DNA from: Echinicola salinicaeni
GTDB lineage: Bacteria; Bacteroidota; Bacteroidia; Cytophagales; Cyclobacteriaceae
Assembly (NCBI RefSeq): GCF_014280965.1
Contig: NZ_JACODZ010000005.1
Location: 186,001-250,000, forward strand
Reading direction: 5' to 3'
DNA: 64,000 nucleotides
Shown: positions 45,387 to 54,739 of the stretch, piece by piece
How the letters are laid out: the number at the start of each line of letters is the position of its first letter
Position numbering within the stretch: the first letter of the stretch is position 1
The notes under the pieces: generated by a model
Seen by the model: only the letters and a program-made list of their open reading frames with translations
Told to the model about the DNA's origin: nothing
The model's database searches: none
Position numbers and translations under genes: made by a program

Positions 45387-46173
45387 TTTCATAAACCACA
45401 TCATACAATACCAAGCCCGTAGGAAGAGCTTTCCTACTTAATGGTCCTATTTCCAATTTCCCATTCAAAGCATCTTCCAAATCCTTTAATTCTAGTTTTC
45501 CCTTTCCTAAATCATACAAGGCTCCCATCATTAACCGCACCTGATTTCTTAGGAAACCTTTTCCCCTTACCCTAAAACAGAAATTAGGCTCAGCCAACTC
45601 CCATGATGCATCAGTTCCCGAAATCTCATCAATTACAGCTAGATCAATAAATCTTTTAAACTGCGTTTCCGGTTTTGGTTTGGTACAAAAATTCCTGAAA
45701 TCGTTTTCTCCTTCAAACAACTTGGCACCTTCATTCATCAATGGAACATTTAATTTCTCAGGAAAAACAACCGTAAATGGTGCTGAAAATGGATGAGGTT
45801 TAGTACCAAATGAAAAATAAAATCGATATTCCTTCTCCACCACATCTTGGATGACATTAAACTCTGGTCCAACCTGCTTGGCAGTAAGTAACCTAATATC
45901 ATCTGGTAAAAAAGCATTGCAACTTTTTACTGTTCTATCCAAATTATCGATAGGCTCAGCCGAAAAAAGTTCGAAAGCCCCATTGAGACAAGACACGCCT
46001 GTATCTGTTCTTCCAGATCCCAATATATTGAATTCTTCTATGCCCAAAGCACCCTTAAAAGCCCTTTGTAACATCTCTTGAACAGTTTTCACTCCTGGTT
46101 GCTTTTGCCAACCGTGATAACGAAAGCCTAAATATTGTACCCTAAATAGGTAAGTATATGGTTTACTTTTCAT
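45382..46173 (-). CDS. truA: tRNA pseudouridine synthase A
   Basis: A 263-residue enzyme that makes pseudouridine at positions 38-40 of the tRNA anticodon arm. Catalytic Asp57 sits in LGSGRTDTGVSCL. Other family marks are VQYLGFRYHGWQKQPGVKTVQ at about 13-33, EKEYRFYFSFG near 122, and FLRNQVRLMMGALYDLGKGK near 208. It lies 63 nt after egtD on the same strand and may be read from the same mRNA. Confidence 0.95.
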   Translation of the reverse strand: MKSKPYTYLFRVQYLGFRYHGWQKQPGVKTVQEMLQRAFKGALGIEEFNILGSGRTDTGVSCLNGAFELFSAEPIDNLDRTVKSCNAFLPDDIRLLTAKQVGPEFNVIQDVVEKEYRFYFSFGTKPHPFSAPFTVVFPEKLNVPLMNEGAKLFEGENDFRNFCTKPKPETQFKRFIDLAVIDEISGTDASWELAEPNFCFRVRGKGFLRNQVRLMMGALYDLGKGKLELKDLEDALNGKLEIGPLSRKALPTGLVLYDVVYEK

Positions 46174-46236
46174 GAATTAACTCCAAACATGCTATTGAGG
46201 GTCCGAAGGTAATCATTTCAAATTCAAAATCGAATT

Positions 46237-47202
46237 TTACATTTTCTTCCATAAGCTATCAGTAAAAAATTCATGATCATCCAGAAAATCATTGATGATT
46301 TCAAAGCCACTTTCTTTCGCCAGAACACATAATTCATCCGTATCGTATTTTTTTGACACCTCAGTATGAATGGCTTCTGCCTTTTTAAATTGAAAAGTTT
46401 CCCCTAAAGCTTCAACATGCACTTCTTGATCAATTAGGCTAACCAAATAACTTCTACATTCTCCGTTAACAGGATTATAAACTGGCCAATGTTTAAATTT
46501 ACTAAGATCAAAATCTCCTCCTAGTTCCTTATTAATCCTGTTCAGAACATTGAGGTTAAAATCCCTGGTGACTCCTTGACTGTCATCATAGGCTCCTAGA
46601 ATCAACTCTGGATCTTTTTTTAGATCAAAGCCAATCAATGCATAATCTCCTTTTGATAAGGCCTGTCCTATTATCCCCAGTATTTCCTTGGCTTCATCTA
46701 AAACAAAATTGCCAATATTAGCGCCTAAAAAGAGTAAGAGCGTTGGACGATCATTATCCCAAATTTTTTCCTTCAAGGCTTTTCTATATATATTTTCTAT
46801 CGGTTGAATCTGGATTCCTTCAAACTTATTTTCCAAGCTTTCCTTCAAATGGTTAAGTACATTACCTGAAATATCTATGGGGTAATAAGTATAATCCACT
46901 TTTTGGGAATGTAAATATTCAATCAGGATTTTTGTTTTAAGCCCATCCCCTGCCCCCATTTCCACCAAATTAAATGATTGGTTCAAGTCTAAAACCGGAT
47001 TTAAAATGGAGGAATGATGGTGATTTAAAATCGAAAACTCGGTTCTCGTTAAATAATATTCTGGAAGCTGCATAATTTGCTGAAAGAGCATATCTCCCCT
47101 GTGATCATAAAAATACTTTGAGGGCAAATATTTATTTATAGCACTTAAGCCAGATTGGACATCAAGAGCAAATTCACTCTCCTTATTTAAAATAAATTCC
47201 AT
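46237..47202 (-). CDS. egtD: L-histidine N(alpha)-methyltransferase EgtD
   Basis: A 321-residue SAM-dependent enzyme that trimethylates histidine to hercynine, the first step of ergothioneine synthesis. The fold shows LPSKYFYDHRGDMLFQQIMQLPEYYLTRTEFSIL at about 26-59, FNLVEMGAGDGLKTKILIEYL near 79 (SAM loop), and LLLFLGANIGNF near 160. The frame is open 39 codons upstream into egtB, but ATG 47202 places the protein correctly and leaves a 10-nt gap after the egtB stop. It forms an operon with egtB. Confidence 0.92.
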   Translation of the reverse strand: MEFILNKESEFALDVQSGLSAINKYLPSKYFYDHRGDMLFQQIMQLPEYYLTRTEFSILNHHHSSILNPVLDLNQSFNLVEMGAGDGLKTKILIEYLHSQKVDYTYYPIDISGNVLNHLKESLENKFEGIQIQPIENIYRKALKEKIWDNDRPTLLLFLGANIGNFVLDEAKEILGIIGQALSKGDYALIGFDLKKDPELILGAYDDSQGVTRDFNLNVLNRINKELGGDFDLSKFKHWPVYNPVNGECRSYLVSLIDQEVHVEALGETFQFKKAEAIHTEVSKKYDTDELCVLAKESGFEIINDFLDDHEFFTDSLWKKM

Positions 47203-47212
47203 TTTTTGATAA

Positions 47213-48355
47213 TTATTTTTGACAAGGTCTGATTCCTGTAAATTGCCACCTAAACTGAGGGTGGAAAAAATTCCTGTATGTTTTTCTTGAATGCCCTGCC
47301 GAAGTAGCCACAGAGCCACCCCGAAGCACCATTTGATTGATCATAAATTTACCATTGTACTCTCCAATGGCTCCAGCTGCTTTTTGGTATCTGGGATAAG
47401 GCAAATAGGCCGAATTGGTCCATTCCCACCTATCACCCCAATTTAACTTTTCTGCAGCAACCTCCCACTCTGCCTCATTAGGCAAACGATAGCCGGCCCA
47501 TTCTACATAAGCAGCGGCTTCATAAAAGGACACATGGGTAATGGGTGCATTTAAGTCCAATTCCTTTAATCCATCCAGGGTATAGCATTTATATTTACCC
47601 TCAATTTCTTTCCAATACAAGGGAAGTGATAGCTGATTTTCAGTTACCCATGCCCAACCATCGGAAAGCCAAAAAACAGGATTTTGATATCCACCTTCTT
47701 TAATAAATTCAAGGTATTCACCATTAGTAACCAAATTCGTGGATATGGAAAATTCTTCCAAAAACACCTGATGCCTGCCCTGCTCATTGTCATAGCAAAA
47801 ACCATTACCTTCAAAGCCTATGGAATACAATCCCTCATTAATCTTTTGCCAACCTCTGCTTTTTTGGGCGGAATACTCTCTTATATTGAGAACAGCAGGA
47901 TACAACGGATTTAACCAAAGGTTATACTTCAAATCTGTAATTAACAATTCCTGATGCTGTTGCTCATGATTCAGTCCCAGTACTATAGTTTGCTCAATTT
48001 CCTCATTCAAGGACCTTCCCATTAAAAGCTGCATTTGTTCGTCAATATAATCTCTATAATCAAACACATCTTCCACACTTGGTCTGGTCATTAAACCTCT
48101 TTGATCTCTAACTGTGCGCTCACCTACAGCATTATAATAACTATTAAAAAAATAACTGAAATCAGGATGAAACTCTTTATACTCCGTCAGGTACTTTTTT
48201 AGTACAAAAGTTTCAAAAAACCAGGTAGTATGGGCCAAATGCCATTTTGTAGGACTTACATGTGCTGAAGCTTGGACGACAAAATCTTCTGTCTCTAAAT
48301 GCGAACATAGCTGTATGGTATAATCCCTTACTTGTTTATATTTTTCAAAAGTCAT
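47213..48355 (-). CDS. egtB: Ergothioneine biosynthesis protein EgtB (hercynine-sulfur oxygenase)
   Basis: A 380-residue iron(II) enzyme that joins hercynine to a thiol in an O2-dependent sulfoxide-forming reaction. The N-terminal DinB_2-like bundle supplies ligands in KWHLAHTTWFFETF (near His42) and in LNHEQQHQELL (His130, His134), and the C-terminal FGE-sulfatase domain ends with LRGGSVATSAGHSRKTYRNFFHPQFRWQFTGIRP. Whether the thiol is gamma-glutamylcysteine or cysteine cannot be told by eye. Neither EgtA, EgtC nor EgtE lies in the window. It is followed 10 nt later by egtD. Confidence 0.92.
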   Translation of the reverse strand: MTFEKYKQVRDYTIQLCSHLETEDFVVQASAHVSPTKWHLAHTTWFFETFVLKKYLTEYKEFHPDFSYFFNSYYNAVGERTVRDQRGLMTRPSVEDVFDYRDYIDEQMQLLMGRSLNEEIEQTIVLGLNHEQQHQELLITDLKYNLWLNPLYPAVLNIREYSAQKSRGWQKINEGLYSIGFEGNGFCYDNEQGRHQVFLEEFSISTNLVTNGEYLEFIKEGGYQNPVFWLSDGWAWVTENQLSLPLYWKEIEGKYKCYTLDGLKELDLNAPITHVSFYEAAAYVEWAGYRLPNEAEWEVAAEKLNWGDRWEWTNSAYLPYPRYQKAAGAIGEYNGKFMINQMVLRGGSVATSAGHSRKTYRNFFHPQFRWQFTGIRPCQK

Positions 48356-48404
48356 GATTGAGCTGTTCCAAAATTAATATTTATTTCATTTTCAACCCTT
48401 TAAC

Positions 48405-49346
48405 CTACGCTCCCTTGCCAATATGAAAAATGGCATCACCTGCATTTACTACTGGTGAATTGTTCACCCCTACTATATAACCGTTTGAGCCACACTTTAC
48501 AGATACCTTTACTTGTCCGTAAGGATCTGATATTTTCGCCAATACCTGTCCCTTTTTGACCGCTTCTCCTGCCTTCGCAATTGGAGTGAAAATGCCAGAC
48601 ATTTTCGCCCTTAACCAAGAACTTTCTTTCATTAATATGGACTGACCATGATTAACATCTTCCTCAATCATTCCCAAGTGAACAAGTACTCTCCTCGTTC
48701 CCAAAATAGCCTCATCAATAGCCAGATCATCCAAGCGCATTGACTCTCCTCCTTCATAAACTAAAATATGTTTTTTTAGTTTAAAAGCCTCTTTTCTAAA
48801 TGATTTATCTATGTGATTGGAATTGATCACAAACTTTGCTCCAAACACCTTAGCTAATTCCAGTCCTTTGACATCTTTAAAATCCACCCTTATTTGAGGA
48901 TAATTAGAAAGCATTCTTCCACCAGTATGTATATCAATTCCATAATCAATATTGGGAATGATTTGGGTGGTGAGGATATAAGCTATCTGCGATGCCAAAG
49001 ACCCTTTATTACTACCAGGAAAACTTCTGTTTAGGTCACGTCCATCGGGAAAGGTTCTACTGTTGCTCAAAAATCCATAAACATTCACTAATGGAATATA
49101 AATGATAGTTCCTTTTTTGGGTTTAAACAATCCCTCCTCCAACATCCTTTTTACGGTTACTATCCCATTCATTTCATCACCATGCACCCCTCCACTTATC
49201 AGTACTGTTGGTCCATCCTCTTTAGCCCGATCAATAAAAACGGGCAGATCGATCAACGTGTGGGTCGGAAGCCTAGCAATGGCTATTTCAATATTAATAG
49301 ATTGGCCGGGTCTAATTCTGACCCCATTGATTACCATTTCTTTCAT
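48405..49346 (-). CDS. Succinylglutamate desuccinylase/aspartoacylase family protein
   Basis: A 313-residue zinc carboxypeptidase-like (M14 fold) protein. Zinc ligands are visible as GGVHGDEMNG (His55, Glu58) and GIDIHTGG (His140), with the substrate Arg region FPDGRDLNRSFPG between them. The C-terminal about 75 residues form a biotinyl/lipoyl-like beta hammerhead (SGIFTPIAKAGEAVKKGQVLAKISDPYG) as in many members. Known relatives hydrolyse N-acyl amino acids, but the substrate here is open. It lies 49 nt upstream of egtB on the same strand, which may place it in that operon. Confidence 0.85.
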   Translation of the reverse strand: MKEMVINGVRIRPGQSINIEIAIARLPTHTLIDLPVFIDRAKEDGPTVLISGGVHGDEMNGIVTVKRMLEEGLFKPKKGTIIYIPLVNVYGFLSNSRTFPDGRDLNRSFPGSNKGSLASQIAYILTTQIIPNIDYGIDIHTGGRMLSNYPQIRVDFKDVKGLELAKVFGAKFVINSNHIDKSFRKEAFKLKKHILVYEGGESMRLDDLAIDEAILGTRRVLVHLGMIEEDVNHGQSILMKESSWLRAKMSGIFTPIAKAGEAVKKGQVLAKISDPYGQVKVSVKCGSNGYIVGVNNSPVVNAGDAIFHIGKGA

Positions 49347-49481
49347 AAATTGCTTTAATTCATTTTCCTCAAGCAGATCACTTTCTTATTGCTTAAAATC
49401 TTATTTAATTCGCAGAAGCATATTTATGGCTTCCATATTACAAGAAAGAAAAACCACGGCTACTTCAACCAATAATCTCCT

Positions 49482-50501
49482 ATGAAGATACAAGAAAACA
49501 TTTCTTTAAAACCATATAATACTTTTCAAATTGACAAAAAAGCCCGTTTTTTCACCAAAGTAAAATCCAAAGAAGAATTGGTAGAGGCTATCGAGTTTTC
49601 AAAAACCATGAATATCCCTTTGCTATTCCTGGGAGGAGGAAGTAATATATTGATCACAAAGGATGTATTTGCCCTAGTGGTCAAAATTGACATCAATGGG
49701 ATTGAAGTTACCAAAGAAAATGATGACCATGTCTGGGTCAGGGTTGGTGCAGGAGAAATCTGGCATGAGTTTGTACTAAAGGCCATTCAGAATCAATGGG
49801 CAGGTATAGAAAATCTTTCTTTGATCCCTGGAACTGTTGGTGCATCCCCAATGCAAAATATCGGTGCTTATGGGGTAGAAATAAAAGAAGTATTTGACCA
49901 TTTGGAGGCGATTAACAGAGGAACCCTAAAATCAGAATTATTTGATTCACAAAAGTGTAATTTCGGTTACCGAGAAAGCATATTTAAAAACAAGGAAAAA
50001 GACAATTATGTAATTACTCACGTAACCTTCAAACTTTCAAAAAAACCTAAATTCAATATCAGCTACGGAGCAATCAATGAAACCTTGAAAGAAATGGGTA
50101 TCAGTGATGATCAATTAAATATAAAAGCTATAAGTGATGCGGTAATTTCAATTAGGGAAAGTAAACTTCCCAATCCTAAAGAAATTGGAAATGCCGGTAG
50201 TTTCTTCAAAAACCCAACAATTTCCAGTGAGCAATTTGAAGAATTGAAAAAGCAATATCCTGATATCCCAGGCTATTCCCAGGAGACTGGAATCAAAGTA
50301 CCAGCAGCTTGGTTGATCGAGAAATCAGGTTGGAAGGGCAAAACATTTGGACCTATTGGTGTGCACAAAAGACAACCCTTGGTTTTAGTCAATTATGGCA
50401 ATGGTGATGGTGAAACCATTAAAGCCCTCGCTGAGAGAATCCAAAAAGATATAAAGGAAAAATTCAATATATTGCTAAGCCCAGAAGTTAATTTTATCTA
50501 A
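49482..50501 (+). CDS. murB: UDP-N-acetylenolpyruvoylglucosamine reductase
   Basis: A 339-residue flavoenzyme of peptidoglycan synthesis that reduces UDP-GlcNAc-enolpyruvate to UDP-MurNAc. FAD-binding motifs LGGGSNILITKD at about 46-57 and IPGTVGASPMQNIGAYGVEI near 117 are present, with the catalytic Ser in GNAGSFFKNP near 238. The length and the RxP KVPAAWLIEKSGWKGK region match the type I (E. coli-like) form. Its stop codon overlaps that of the convergent deaminase gene. Confidence 0.95.
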   Translation: MKIQENISLKPYNTFQIDKKARFFTKVKSKEELVEAIEFSKTMNIPLLFLGGGSNILITKDVFALVVKIDINGIEVTKENDDHVWVRVGAGEIWHEFVLKAIQNQWAGIENLSLIPGTVGASPMQNIGAYGVEIKEVFDHLEAINRGTLKSELFDSQKCNFGYRESIFKNKEKDNYVITHVTFKLSKKPKFNISYGAINETLKEMGISDDQLNIKAISDAVISIRESKLPNPKEIGNAGSFFKNPTISSEQFEELKKQYPDIPGYSQETGIKVPAAWLIEKSGWKGKTFGPIGVHKRQPLVLVNYGNGDGETIKALAERIQKDIKEKFNILLSPEVNFI

Positions 50502-50980
50502 ATCAAATGATCTTCAAAACTGATCTCTTTTTCATACTGCTCAGCTTTTACACCAAACTTTCTTAGGAAATCCACTCCTTCATCGGAAGGCAGGCCCTTG
50601 TAATCTGCATAAGAATACATGTAGATTACCTTGGCTACTCCCATGGAATAAATGATCCTTGCACAAGCAAGACATGGGGCTAAAGTTACATACAATGTCG
50701 ACCCTTCCACAGATGCATTGTTTTTAACAGCATAAAGGATTGCATTTTGCTCTGCATGCAAAGCCAAAGAACAACTCCCCTTACTGTCCCTGCTACAACC
50801 CGTTTCTGGAAATTCCTCATCGCAATTATGGGTACCAGAAGGAGGCCCATTATAGCCTATTGAAATAATCCTAGTTTCTTTTGTCAACACTGCTCCCACA
50901 TGTTTCTTTATGCAATGGGATCTTTTCGCCAAATTAACGGCCAACTCCATAAAAATATCATCAAAATCAGGTCGGAACAT
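50498..50980 (-). CDS. dCMP deaminase-like zinc deaminase (ComEB type)
   Basis: A 160-residue cytidine/deoxycytidylate deaminase. The zinc site is complete: LHAEQNAILYA near 82 (His and catalytic Glu) and APCLACARIIYSMGV near 106 (two Cys). The N-terminal loop GPPSGTHNCDEEFPETGC with extra Cys residues resembles dCMP deaminases that bind a second zinc. It converts dCMP to dUMP for dTTP supply. The stop codon overlaps the murB stop. Confidence 0.9.
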   Translation of the reverse strand: MFRPDFDDIFMELAVNLAKRSHCIKKHVGAVLTKETRIISIGYNGPPSGTHNCDEEFPETGCSRDSKGSCSLALHAEQNAILYAVKNNASVEGSTLYVTLAPCLACARIIYSMGVAKVIYMYSYADYKGLPSDEGVDFLRKFGVKAEQYEKEISFEDHLI

Positions 50981-51276
50981 CTTACTAGTATTTCAAATTT
51001 AACTCCACAAAAGTAAGAAAGAAATTCTCAGTCACCAGCCAATCCTAACTTAATTCTTTTGAGGGGAAAACCGCATTACACAAAATTTCCATTTAAAATG
51101 ATTATTTATAAACACAACTCTCCCTCATATTTGAAAAACTTTTTTTTGTATTTATTATTCATTTTTTTGTTGTTTAAGTGGATAAATAAAAAATTATACT
51201 ATATATTTATGACTTAATTAATTGATACACAAGAATTTCACTTTTTAGTTAATTAATCATTTTGAATGAATACTTT
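50981..51276. other. Gap before the polysaccharide locus
   Basis: AT-rich 296-nt stretch. Tracts of T and a TATATTTA box near 51202 are visible, which may hold the locus promoter, but the spacing to a -33 box is not standard. No gene or repeat is seen. Confidence 0.4.
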
Positions 51277-52092
51277 ATGAAACTGATAAAAACTTTAATG
51301 CTTTTCTCCTTTTGTACTGTCATAATTTCGAGCTGTATCTCAAACAAAAAGGTCATTTACTTACAAGATGAAGATAAAGATGAATTTGTTGCCAGAAAAG
51401 GAGAGCAAGTAGTCCATAAAATTGAGGATTACTATTTGTTATATAACGATGTAGTGGACATATCCATCCGTACTACCAGCCCTGAAGTCAATATGATTTT
51501 CACAGATCCAAATGCCATGGCTCAAAGCAGAATGGCCAGCGGAGGGTTATTAAGCGGAGGTGATGTATTTTTCCTGACAGGCTACTCCATAGATGATAAA
51601 GGAATGGTAGAATTACCTTTGATTGGAGAAGTTTCGCTTGTTGGATTGACTACCAATGAAGCTAAGTTACACATTGAAGACAAACTCAAAGAGTTTATTG
51701 TAGAGGAAGATTTTTTTGTCCGCGTAAGGTTAGGAGGCATCAGGTACAGTGCACTAGGAGAATTCTCTAGGCCCGGCAAATATACGCTTCTACAGAACCG
51801 GGTGACCATTTTCGAAGCGATTGCCAATGCCGGCGATTTAACAATTTATGCCAATAGAGATGAAGTTCATTTAATCCGACAATACCCAGACGGATCCAAA
51901 AACCACGTTATCAACCTCAACAATAAAGATATCATGGAGTCGGAATTTTACTTCCTTAAGCCAAACGATCTTATCTATGTCGAACCAATGAAAGTTAGGG
52001 AATTAGGTACAGGAGCTACCTTAATACAAACATTCCAACTGTTTGTAAGTATCATAACCGTTGGCTTGTTGATATACACTGCTACTAATTAA
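51277..52092 (+). CDS. Polysaccharide biosynthesis/export lipoprotein (Wza-like)
   Basis: A 271-residue outer-membrane export channel component. Start ATG 51277 gives a lipoprotein signal (FCTVIISSCISN, lipidated Cys about 20); a TTG 15 nt earlier is less likely. The poly_export domain (YYLLYNDVVDISIRTTSPEVN) is followed by SLBB-like beta-grasp parts (YSALGEFSRPGKYTLLQNRVTIFEAIANAGDL) and a C-terminal hydrophobic helix (about 247-268). It opens the exopolysaccharide locus and should work with the autokinase encoded at 55108. Confidence 0.9.
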   Translation: MKLIKTLMLFSFCTVIISSCISNKKVIYLQDEDKDEFVARKGEQVVHKIEDYYLLYNDVVDISIRTTSPEVNMIFTDPNAMAQSRMASGGLLSGGDVFFLTGYSIDDKGMVELPLIGEVSLVGLTTNEAKLHIEDKLKEFIVEEDFFVRVRLGGIRYSALGEFSRPGKYTLLQNRVTIFEAIANAGDLTIYANRDEVHLIRQYPDGSKNHVINLNNKDIMESEFYFLKPNDLIYVEPMKVRELGTGATLIQTFQLFVSIITVGLLIYTATN

Positions 52093-52276
52093 TTATAACA
52101 AAATAAACAACCTTAATAATAAAAGAACCAGAAACAGTTTAATATCCATTAAAGTACATTATTACTTTCTCCGAAAGCACCTCTTATTACAAGAATCTAA
52201 AAACAAAGTAAACACTTTTTCAAAATAACCAATTCAATTTCAGCCATATAAAGTGAGCAATTGATTCACTTTGATT

Positions 52277-52411
52277 ATGACTATTGAAATTCAAGAGTAT
52301 AGGGAAATAGCTTTCTTCAACCAAATGGCTATTCATAGGCATCTAAAAACAATAATTGGGGAACAGTTTAGCAACTCCCTCTCGAAAGCCAACTTAAATA
52401 TCTACTATTGA
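52277..52411 (+). CDS. Candidate 44-codon small gene abutting the propeller gene
   Basis: An open frame from ATG 52277 to TGA 52411 encodes MTIEIQEYREIAFFNQMAIH followed by 24 residues ending in NLNIYY. Its stop is 1 nt before the ATG of the propeller gene, an arrangement typical of translational coupling. A small hairpin (52250-52256 with 52266-52272) lies just upstream. I know no family for the peptide, and a 44-codon frame can arise by chance in AT-rich DNA, so this is a candidate only. Confidence 0.35.
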   Translation: MTIEIQEYREIAFFNQMAIHRHLKTIIGEQFSNSLSKANLNIYY

Positions 52412-52412
52412 A

Positions 52413-53582
52413 ATGTTCCTATTCAATAAATACAGAAATGCTCAGCAAGAATACACCTCAGGGAACAATACCCCTGTTGTAAACTGGAAATGTTTTTTGA
52501 ATACCAATCCAATTTATGGAGCTGAGTCCACTGCTGTAACGGACCAAGAAGGCAACTTATACTTTGGTTCGCATAGTGGTAACTTCTACTCCCTTGACAG
52601 TAATGGGAAAATCAGATGGAGTTTTCTTACCAAAGAGAAGATATATTCTTCTCCTTTACTTTTAGAAGACAGGGTTTATTTTGCCGGAGGGGATGGCTTT
52701 TTTTATTGCATTAATCTAAATGGTGAACTTCAATGGCTAAAAGACCTATCCAAACAAAAGGGTCGCTTAAAAAACAGTAAAAAATTAAATACACTCCTGC
52801 ACTTCCCTTTCACCTACGATCCAAAAAAAAAGAAAAATATAGTCTACAAATCATGGAGTTCTCCCAACTATACAGACGGAAGGATTTTCATCACAGGCTT
52901 TGGAACAGGTTTACACTGCTTTGACGCAAATGGAAACAGCTTATGGAAATATGACCTTGGCTTTCCACGGTACCAGCTTTCTGGAGTAGCTATTGATGAA
53001 AATGATCATATCTACTGCGCCTCTCGAAGAGGCTTTGCCTTTTGCTTCTCCAAAGAGGGCAAGCTAATCTGGAAAAAGAAAATCAAACCATTCTGGGAGC
53101 CTTGGGGAAATCCTGTGGTTTGTAAAATTCAAAATACAATCTATTTCTTTTATGCAAAAGGTGAAAAAAAGGGATGGATTAGTGCCTTGGATAAACTAGG
53201 AAATATAAAGTGGGAAAAACAAGTTGGTGCTATTAGAGGATCTTGTGCTGTCAGCAGGGATGGCACACATATCTATTTTTGTGACTTCCTAGGATACATT
53301 TATAAACTAGAAGCCACAAGTGGCGAAATTGTTGGAAGAAGACAGATCAACAGTGTCAGTCGGGGACTTTGGATTACCCCTACTCTAGATGGTGAAAACA
53401 ACCTTTTACTTTCCACCAAGGATGGAAAAAGCAGTGGTCGTCTGATCAAGCTAAATCAGGATCTTGAAATCATCTGGCAATTCGAAAACAATAAGATTTT
53501 ATCCGTACCAGTTATCAATCAATCCGGCGATATATACATTGGAAGTTGGGATGGATGTTACTACTCATTAAAAACCAATTAA
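52413..53582 (+). CDS. PQQ-like beta-propeller protein in the polysaccharide locus, probably cytosolic
   Basis: A 389-residue protein made of PQQ-type propeller blades, each ending in a Gly-x-x-x-Trp motif: GKIRW 65-69, GELQW 104-108, GNSLW 174-178, GKLIW 216-220, GNIKW 263-267 and LEIIW 351-355. There is no signal peptide or membrane helix, and no PQQ-enzyme active-site set (such as a catalytic Asp with a Cys-Cys pair), so a binding or scaffold role is more likely than a dehydrogenase. The gene sits between export and pyruvyl transferase genes, 2 nt from the latter. I know of no established function for such a protein here. Confidence 0.78.
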   Translation: MFLFNKYRNAQQEYTSGNNTPVVNWKCFLNTNPIYGAESTAVTDQEGNLYFGSHSGNFYSLDSNGKIRWSFLTKEKIYSSPLLLEDRVYFAGGDGFFYCINLNGELQWLKDLSKQKGRLKNSKKLNTLLHFPFTYDPKKKKNIVYKSWSSPNYTDGRIFITGFGTGLHCFDANGNSLWKYDLGFPRYQLSGVAIDENDHIYCASRRGFAFCFSKEGKLIWKKKIKPFWEPWGNPVVCKIQNTIYFFYAKGEKKGWISALDKLGNIKWEKQVGAIRGSCAVSRDGTHIYFCDFLGYIYKLEATSGEIVGRRQINSVSRGLWITPTLDGENNLLLSTKDGKSSGRLIKLNQDLEIIWQFENNKILSVPVINQSGDIYIGSWDGCYYSLKTN

Positions 53583-53584
53583 TT

Positions 53585-54739
53585 ATGAAAATCGGAATCC
53601 TAACATTTCATTACTCCATCAACCCTGGATCAGTAATGCAAACTTATTGTGTTTATAATCTACTTAAAAGCGGGATTCCAAATGCCGCAGTTGAGGTGAT
53701 TAACCTTATACCTTCAAAGAGGGAAAATATTGAACGGGAATTTTTCAGCAAGAAACCTCCATTCATAAGACATAGAAAAATAGTTCGATACAACTCTATC
53801 AGAAAATTTATTAAAAACAATGTCCCTCTTTCTGAATTATCTAATCATAATGATTTGTCAAAACAGATCGATTTTATCAATAAGCAGGATTATGATCTCA
53901 TTTTCACTGGTAGCGATACTGTCTGGATGTACTCGGACAAATTAGACAACATACTTCCAAATATATATTTCTTACCAGATGGGATTAAGGCCCAAAAAGC
54001 TTCCATTGCTGCATCAGTTGATCCACTTCCTAATAATCACGAGTTTTTGAATAAAAAAGATACTTTATCACAAATACTAAATCAATATAAAATAGTCTTG
54101 GTTAGAGATAAGGTCACTTTTGAATTATTAAAAGAAATCGGGGTAAAACGGCCCAATTATATCGCAGACCCAACATTATTATATGATTTTGAAAAAGATC
54201 TTAAACTTCAAATTAACAAAAGCTCTGAAATAAAGAAAAAAATAGTCCTAATAGGGGTAACCGATGAAGCCATTGCTCGTAATATCAAGAGTTTACTGAA
54301 AGAACATGCTGACAACTATATTTTTATCAAAAGGAAAAAGAGTCTAAGCCTTTTTGATGATCATGTGATTGATCAATTAAATATTTATAGCAAAATAGAC
54401 ATTCTCATAACTGATAGGTTCCATGGATCCATCTTTGCCATGAAACTTTCTAATACACTTGTCATCAATATTGAACGCTATAATAAAAACCCCTTTCCCA
54501 ACGGTAAAGGTAGAGACCTTTTCTCAAGAATTGGAATTCCCGAATACTGTGTTCGTCTAGAAAAGGACAACCACATTGAATTCAACAAAAACCTTCTTCA
54601 CCTCATTGATAATTGGGACAAAACGGAGTTGCAAAGGAGGGAAAATTTGCTCCAAGGATTTATCGACAATAATAAGGCTATTTGGCAGAATGCATTAAGT
54701 CTCCTCAGTAAAGAAACTGATTTGTTAGAAGAGGTTTAA
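53585..54739 (+). CDS. Polysaccharide pyruvyl transferase family protein
   Basis: A 384-residue GT-B-like enzyme of the CsaB/WcaK family, which transfers a pyruvyl group from phosphoenolpyruvate to a sugar of a surface glycan. N-terminal GILTFHYSINPGSVMQTYCVYNLL at about 3-26, IFTGSDTVW near 111, and the C-terminal ITDRFHGSIFAMKLSNTLVIN near 276 are characteristic. The frame extends 13 codons upstream into the propeller gene; ATG 53585, 2 nt after that gene's stop, is the natural start. It implies that the locus makes a pyruvylated glycan (inference). Confidence 0.87.
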   Translation: MKIGILTFHYSINPGSVMQTYCVYNLLKSGIPNAAVEVINLIPSKRENIEREFFSKKPPFIRHRKIVRYNSIRKFIKNNVPLSELSNHNDLSKQIDFINKQDYDLIFTGSDTVWMYSDKLDNILPNIYFLPDGIKAQKASIAASVDPLPNNHEFLNKKDTLSQILNQYKIVLVRDKVTFELLKEIGVKRPNYIADPTLLYDFEKDLKLQINKSSEIKKKIVLIGVTDEAIARNIKSLLKEHADNYIFIKRKKSLSLFDDHVIDQLNIYSKIDILITDRFHGSIFAMKLSNTLVINIERYNKNPFPNGKGRDLFSRIGIPEYCVRLEKDNHIEFNKNLLHLIDNWDKTELQRRENLLQGFIDNNKAIWQNALSLLSKETDLLEEV

